Assembly (NCBI GenBank): GCA_008973525.1
Contig: WACJ01000045.1
Location: 806,001 to 870,000, forward strand
Source of the DNA: Stenopsyche tienmushanensis
Taxonomy: Eukaryota > Arthropoda > Insecta > Trichoptera > Stenopsychidae
Direction: 5' to 3'
Length of the DNA: 64,000 bases
How positions within the stretch are numbered: position 1 is the stretch's first letter; the number at the start of each line of letters is the position of its first letter. Below, piece by piece: positions 63,861-64,000 of the stretch. The notes beneath the pieces are model-generated. The model did no database searches, was not told the DNA's origin, and saw only the letters and a list, made by a program, of their open reading frames with translations. The position numbers and the translations under genes were made by a program.

Positions 63861-64000
63861 GATTAAAATATCAATAGATCTATATAATTATGTAAAAAAT
63901 ATTCACCTCGACTCCTTTCTCGGTATATGTTCTACCCTCTAGCTCTCGCCTGTCTTCGTCTTCATCATCTTCACTATCTTCGTCATCCGAGTATATAATT

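Noticed and set aside
1..64000. CRISPR array or bacterial operon
   Set aside because: No regular spacer-repeat units, no Shine-Dalgarno-led gene series, and pervasive eukaryotic transposons.

Overview
The window is AT-rich eukaryotic DNA from an arthropod, most likely an insect. The evidence is the mix of decayed transposons: at least six Tc1/mariner lineages, piggyBac, hAT, a Helitron with a Pif1-type helicase, LINE reverse-transcriptase scraps and LTR-like repeats. I found no intact protein-coding gene, no rRNA and no convincing full tRNA. Nearly all open frames are under 100 codons and look like chance. I read the window as intergenic or intronic sequence built up by repeated insertion. 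The species cannot be named from the sequence alone.

Family names used below. A: LTR-like repeat of about 350 bp with an AATAAA signal. B: hAT element with the terminal repeat TAGRGAATCCAATCCCG. C: unidentified repeat of about 600-800 bp. D: LINE 3' end carrying a conserved peptide around SGPKSGPV. E: unidentified repeat of about 450 bp with the core GTGCTGTAAAGGTACCCCTA. H: Helitron-type 5' end (TC-TA-TATAAAAA plus a conserved 100-bp block). P: small TA-flanked elements starting CAGTCAACCC...TATAGCG. W: LTR-like piece present at both ends of the window. Ma1-Ma6: mariner lineages. DDE: transposase remnants with an SPDLTPLDFF-type or FSDEAHF motif.

Layout. 0-7 kb: W, P, A, hAT with its dimerisation domain, then a mariner (Ma3) holding C, which holds A. 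7-13 kb: mostly unassigned, with a LINE RT motif near 8.8 kb, two P copies, E and an inverted-repeat element. 13-22 kb: H, Ma6, C, E, Ma2 (967 bp, both ends), several P copies, a 141-bp MITE, a tRNA-like box pair, then E split by Ma1. 22-30 kb: complete hAT deletion derivative with target duplication, DDE remnant, LINE D, P, H, and a piggyBac remnant between TTAA sites. 30-33 kb: mostly unique sequence. 33-43 kb: LTR composites, a mosaic of three mariners plus hAT and LINE D, H, C, and an H copy split by P and then cut by hAT. 43-52 kb: E, D, H, a long unique CpG-rich stretch (47.7-49.4 kb) and Ma6. 52.5-54.8 kb: the Helitron. 55-64 kb: E, a second Ma3 with C inside it, and LTR composites that resemble those at 33 kb.

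The genes do not form a pathway. What the window preserves is an insertion history. Several junctions give relative ages: E is older than Ma1, H is older than P and hAT, and Ma3 is older than C, which is older than A. The most informative objects are the bounded elements (Ma1, Ma2, Ma6, hAT at 23.9 kb, piggyBac, Helitron, P copies) and the two repeat families I could not assign (C and E).
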